A stretch of DNA of 64,000 nucleotides from Nematostella vectensis (taxonomy: Eukaryota; Cnidaria; Anthozoa; Actiniaria; Edwardsiidae): assembly GCF_932526225.1 (NCBI RefSeq), contig NC_064040.1, forward strand, positions 16,115,994 through 16,179,993, written 5' to 3'. Shown piece by piece: positions 62,720 through 64,000 of this stretch. Position 1 is the stretch's first letter; every line of letters starts with the position of its first letter. A program made the position numbers and the translations under genes. Under the pieces are notes generated by a model. That model worked only from the letters and a program-made list of their open reading frames with translations, had not been told where the DNA came from and ran no database searches.

Positions 62720-63120
62720 GGCATACCGTCCCAACAGGTCATCAATTCTTTCACTGGTAGTGGCAGCGCCATAGTGGTGATTGCCTCTACTTCACTCAGC
62801 ATGGGGGTCGACTTTCCTTATGTAAGGTATGTGATCCACTTAGGCCCAGGAAGGACACTTACTGATCACCTACAACAGGCAGGAACAGCTGGGCGTGATT
62901 GTGAACCTGCCCACAACATAATTTTACACCAAGGAAAACATTGTAGCCAATGTGAAGGTGCAATCAAGAATGTAGTAAAGAAGACCAATGCATTAGAAAG
63001 TTGCTGCTGTGTCACTTCACTGATAAAGAGTTATCGCTGGAGTCAATGCATGATTGCTGCAACAGATTTCACAAACTATGCAAATGTAGTGGGGAGAACT
63101 CTCACTATCATCATATTGTA
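62720..63120 (+). pseudogene. RecQ-like superfamily II helicase fragment (motifs V-VI and zinc-binding start)
   Basis: The plus strand reads VVIASTSLSMGVDFPYVRYV (motif V), then GRTLTDHLQQAGTAGRD (motif VI, with R-A of the usual GRAGRD changed to TA), then HCSQCEGAIKNVVKKTN. A one-base loss near 62989 shifts the frame to CHFTDKEL and CCNRFHKLCKCSG. Motif VI normally uses GRAGRD arginines, so the GTAGRD change would impair ATP hydrolysis. A remnant of a multi-copy helicase gene or of a helicase-bearing element. Confidence 0.65.
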
Positions 63121-63192
63121 AAGCAACATTCTTTGATGCATCTGTTACTATGTGTCATGGGTTTTCTAACAGCTTTATTGAATCAGTTGTAG

Positions 63193-64000
63193 AAAGTTCT
63201 CAATAATATTTAGTTTAACTGATGTGATGGAAATTTTTTTTCATCTCCTCTTTTTCTTCCTCTTTTCAAGTTGCTATTACAGTTCTTGAAGTTTTTTATG
63301 AATTGTTTGGGGATTTTTCATAGACAGTGAGCTGTATAGATTAGCAGTACAATCAAGACAAGTAGGATACACAGTCAGGCTCAGATAGTGATTTTTAATT
63401 AGCTATATACAGAATTACTTGCATCATATACTGTACAGTTTGTTTATTGTCTCAAGTTCTTTAGTTTCTGGAATTTCAGCTGAACCTAAAAAAAAGACTA
63501 TACACTTTTAACTGAGGTGCTTCACATCCTAGGTGCATGCTTCTTTATTGGCATCTAACAGTTTCTTTGTATTTAGTAGCAAACCAATTAAAAAACAAAC
63601 TGTTGTGTAAAGGTAAAGACGGCGAATTGAAATAAGATTCCCCGAAAAGTGATACCTTGGTTCCATGCAGTATGAAACACCTATGAAATTATGCAATGTA
63701 TCTGGGTGTGCATTCAAAACCTGTGTACTTGACTGTATTATCTTTAACACTTTATATTATTGTTGAGGAGTTTCATATATACTTTCCATTGTGTGAGTTG
63801 ATTTCGTGCCCATGAAAAGAAATCTCTGTAATCAATATAAATAATATTATCCCTAAAAATTCTTAAAGGAGTTCTCTTCCAGGAGAATAAGTAAATACAT
63901 TTCCTTGAACCAGATCATTTGCTATTGAATGAACTGTCACTGCACTATTCTTGATTCCATAATAGCCACCTCGGCGTGACTTGCTACATTCATGGTAAAT
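63193..64000. other. AT-rich end of the window, nothing recognised
   Basis: No exon, repeat array or RNA gene identified. Confidence 0.4.

Overview
The window is eukaryotic, AT-rich, intron-bearing DNA packed with nested mobile elements. It looks like an invertebrate animal, most likely a cnidarian such as a coral or sea anemone. That placement is inferred from the style of the mobile elements and the split host gene; the sequence itself does not prove it.

Layout. (1) 2.4-18.0 kb, minus strand: one complete host gene that can be reassembled as 19 phase-consistent exons, 2,925 nt coding for 974 aa. It is an AREL1-type HECT E3 ubiquitin ligase with N-terminal membrane segments, a SAM-like domain, filamin-like repeats and a C-terminal HECT domain. 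Its introns hold a 3x 1.5-kb tandem array of a TTAA-flanked non-autonomous element, an AAGC microsatellite, a fold-back hairpin, and small tandem duplications that repeatedly hit exon/intron boundaries. (2) 18.9-22.1 kb: a solo repeat fragment and a 1.12-kb tandem repeat. (3) 22.1-34.0 kb: a head-to-tail array of a 4.2-kb unit carrying decayed copies of a DDE transposase. Its catalytic and zinc-binding residues match the RAG1 core in order and partly in exact spacing. The unit also carries a SWIM zinc-finger ORF. (4) 34.2-54.1 kb: a 1.9-kb direct repeat (34.19-36.08 and 52.21-54.10 kb) bracketing a gag-like ORF that is split by a 14.19-kb EnSpm/CACTA transposon (36,480-50,669). That transposon has 26-bp perfect terminal inverted repeats, a 3-bp target duplication (ACT), long subterminal minisatellites, a tnp2-like transposase gene and a divergent five-exon second gene. 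An intact non-LTR retrotransposon lies inside the second gene's third-exon-flanking intron. A second, RT-less LINE endonuclease ORF lies just outside the element. (5) 54.0-54.7 kb: a frameshifted DBF4-like sequence. (6) 56.1-57.2 kb: phase-1 mini-exons of an unrecognised acidic protein. (7) 57.7-60.8 kb: a decayed tyrosine-recombinase-like gene with its C-terminal part duplicated. (8) 62.7-63.2 kb: a RecQ-like helicase fragment.

Only the AREL1 gene looks like a normal functioning host gene. The CACTA element is structurally complete and its two genes share a narrow divergent promoter region. Its second protein is a candidate binder of the TTGGGAA-type motif that recurs in both subterminal arrays and the termini, by analogy with the TnpA/TnpD division of labour in plant En/Spm. 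The transposase array, the recombinase, the helicase and the DBF4-like sequence all carry frameshifts or stops and are probably relics.
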